Positions 63,382-64,000 of a stretch of 64,000 nt of DNA are shown piece after piece; position 1 is the first letter of the stretch; each line of letters starts with the position of its first letter. The translations under genes were made by a program, and so were the position numbers. Source of the stretch: Streptomyces gossypii (GTDB taxonomy: Bacteria; Actinomycetota; Actinomycetes; Streptomycetales; Streptomycetaceae); contig NZ_JAJAGO010000004.1 of the NCBI RefSeq assembly GCF_025165795.1, forward strand, positions 1-64,000, read 5' to 3'. A model generated the notes under the pieces. The model saw only the letters and a program-made list of their open reading frames with translations. It was not told the origin of the DNA and did no database searches.

Positions 63382-64000
63382 ATGAAGCCCGACGCACGCG
63401 TGACGCTCGGCCGCACCGGACTGCAGGTGACCCCGCTGGGGCTCGGACTGGCCTCCATCGGCGGCCTGTTCACCCCAGTCAGCGAGGAGCAGGCCCGCGC
63501 GACCGTCGACCGTGCCTGGGAGCTGGGCCTGCGCCTGTTCGACACCGCGCCGGTCTACGGATACGGACGCTCGGAGGCGCGCGCCGGCCGGGCGCTGCGG
63601 GCACGGCAGCGCGCGGAGATGGTGCTCTGCACAAAGGTGGGCAGACTGATCGAGCCGGGCGGGCCGGACACCCAGCCGATCTGGGCCGACCCGCCGCCGG
63701 GTGTCGGGCCCCGGCGCGACCACTCCTACGACGCCGTGCTGCGCTCGGTGGAGGAGAGCATGGAGCGGGTCGGCGTGGACCGCTTCGACGTTCTGCACAT
63801 CCACGATCCGGACGAGGACTACGCGACGGCGCTGCACGGTGCCTACCCCGCGCTCGCCGGGCTGCGCCGGCGGGGCGCGGTGCGCGCGGTGTCGCTCGGT
63901 GTCAATCACGCCGATGTCGCCGCCCGCTTCCTGCGCGAGGCACCCGAGCCCGGCCCCGACTGCGTGCTGCTGGCCGGCCGTTACAGCGTGCTCGACCAGT
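63382..64000 (+). CDS. Aldo-keto reductase, N-terminal part (cut by window edge)
   Basis: The visible 206 residues are an AKR barrel of the D-threo-aldose/L-fucose dehydrogenase type. L-G-R-T-G-L at 9-14 opens the fold. D54 and Y59 (F-D-T-A-P-V-Y-G-Y-G-R-S-E) and K85 (L-C-T-K-V-G-R) supply the catalytic residues, with a histidine near 138 (V-L-H-I-H-D). It probably oxidises or reduces a sugar or carbonyl compound with NAD(P). The C-terminus lies beyond the window. It has no close operon partner here. Confidence 0.88.
   Translation, partial: MKPDARVTLGRTGLQVTPLGLGLASIGGLFTPVSEEQARATVDRAWELGLRLFDTAPVYGYGRSEARAGRALRARQRAEMVLCTKVGRLIEPGGPDTQPIWADPPPGVGPRRDHSYDAVLRSVEESMERVGVDRFDVLHIHDPDEDYATALHGAYPALAGLRRRGAVRAVSLGVNHADVAARFLREAPEPGPDCVLLAGRYSVLDQ

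Noticed and set aside
1..64000. tRNA, rRNA, CRISPR arrays, insertion sequences and phage genes
   Set aside because: No cloverleaf with CCA-type acceptor, no rRNA sequence, no spaced repeat array and no transposase, integrase or phage protein was recognised on either strand. A tRNAscan and ISfinder search would be decisive.

Overview
The window is about 70% G+C with long high-GC ORFs, many GTG starts, twin-arginine and lipoprotein signals, a DmdR/IdeR-type iron box, CebR boxes, a malEFG locus, and glnE beside a class I glutamine synthetase. All of this points to a Streptomyces chromosome, most likely a core-proximal region. Segments such as malR–PAP2 gene–glnE and nadE–panB look like conserved Streptomyces core. 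No tRNA, rRNA, CRISPR array or insertion sequence was recognised.

Region 1 (1-15.5 kb) is a plant cell-wall glucan region. A GH31 alpha-xylosidase (cut by the window edge) and a GH3 beta-glucosidase are transcribed leftward. A lipoprotein-dependent ABC importer and an internally deleted GH42 beta-galactosidase are transcribed rightward. A LacI-family regulator follows. Near-identical 14-16 bp palindromes around a GAAGCGCTTC core lie at both divergent promoters and in front of the regulator, which suggests one local regulon. Next come secreted GH6, GH48 and GH74 enzymes with CebR boxes. The enzyme set (GH74 endo-xyloglucanase outside; importer; GH31, GH3 and GH42 inside) fits xyloglucan and cellulose use.

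Region 2 (15.5-19.2 kb) holds an SPW-repeat membrane protein, a NarL-type two-component pair and a TetR regulator.

Region 3 (19.2-31.2 kb) is the starch/maltodextrin locus: secreted pullulanase and alpha-amylase, then malEFG-agl with a second malR-like gene at the end of the operon, and the canonical malR divergent from malE. The amylase and malE promoters share a CTT(G/T)C(A/G)GAAACTT operator and a 12-base promoter word.

Region 4 (31.3-46.4 kb) is mostly housekeeping: a PAP2 membrane phosphatase, glnE, a glnA2-like synthetase, an iron-regulated orphan siderophore-binding lipoprotein, a secreted subtilase, nadE, a membrane endonuclease/phosphatase-fold protein, panB and a DrrAB-type ABC exporter.

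Region 5 (46.4-56.0 kb) holds a large AfsR/SARP-like regulator and a four-gene polymorphic toxin cassette. The cassette runs SseB-like protein, WXG100-like protein, RHS/YD-repeat protein with a nuclease-like tip, and a predicted immunity protein. Every junction within it is a 4-base stop/start overlap.

Region 6 (56.1-64 kb) holds an F420-dependent NADP reductase, an MFS exporter, methionine aminopeptidase, an iron-box-controlled heme oxygenase, and a cytochrome P450 plus RppA type III polyketide synthase pair (naphthoquinone/melanin pigment). It ends in an aldo-keto reductase cut by the window edge.
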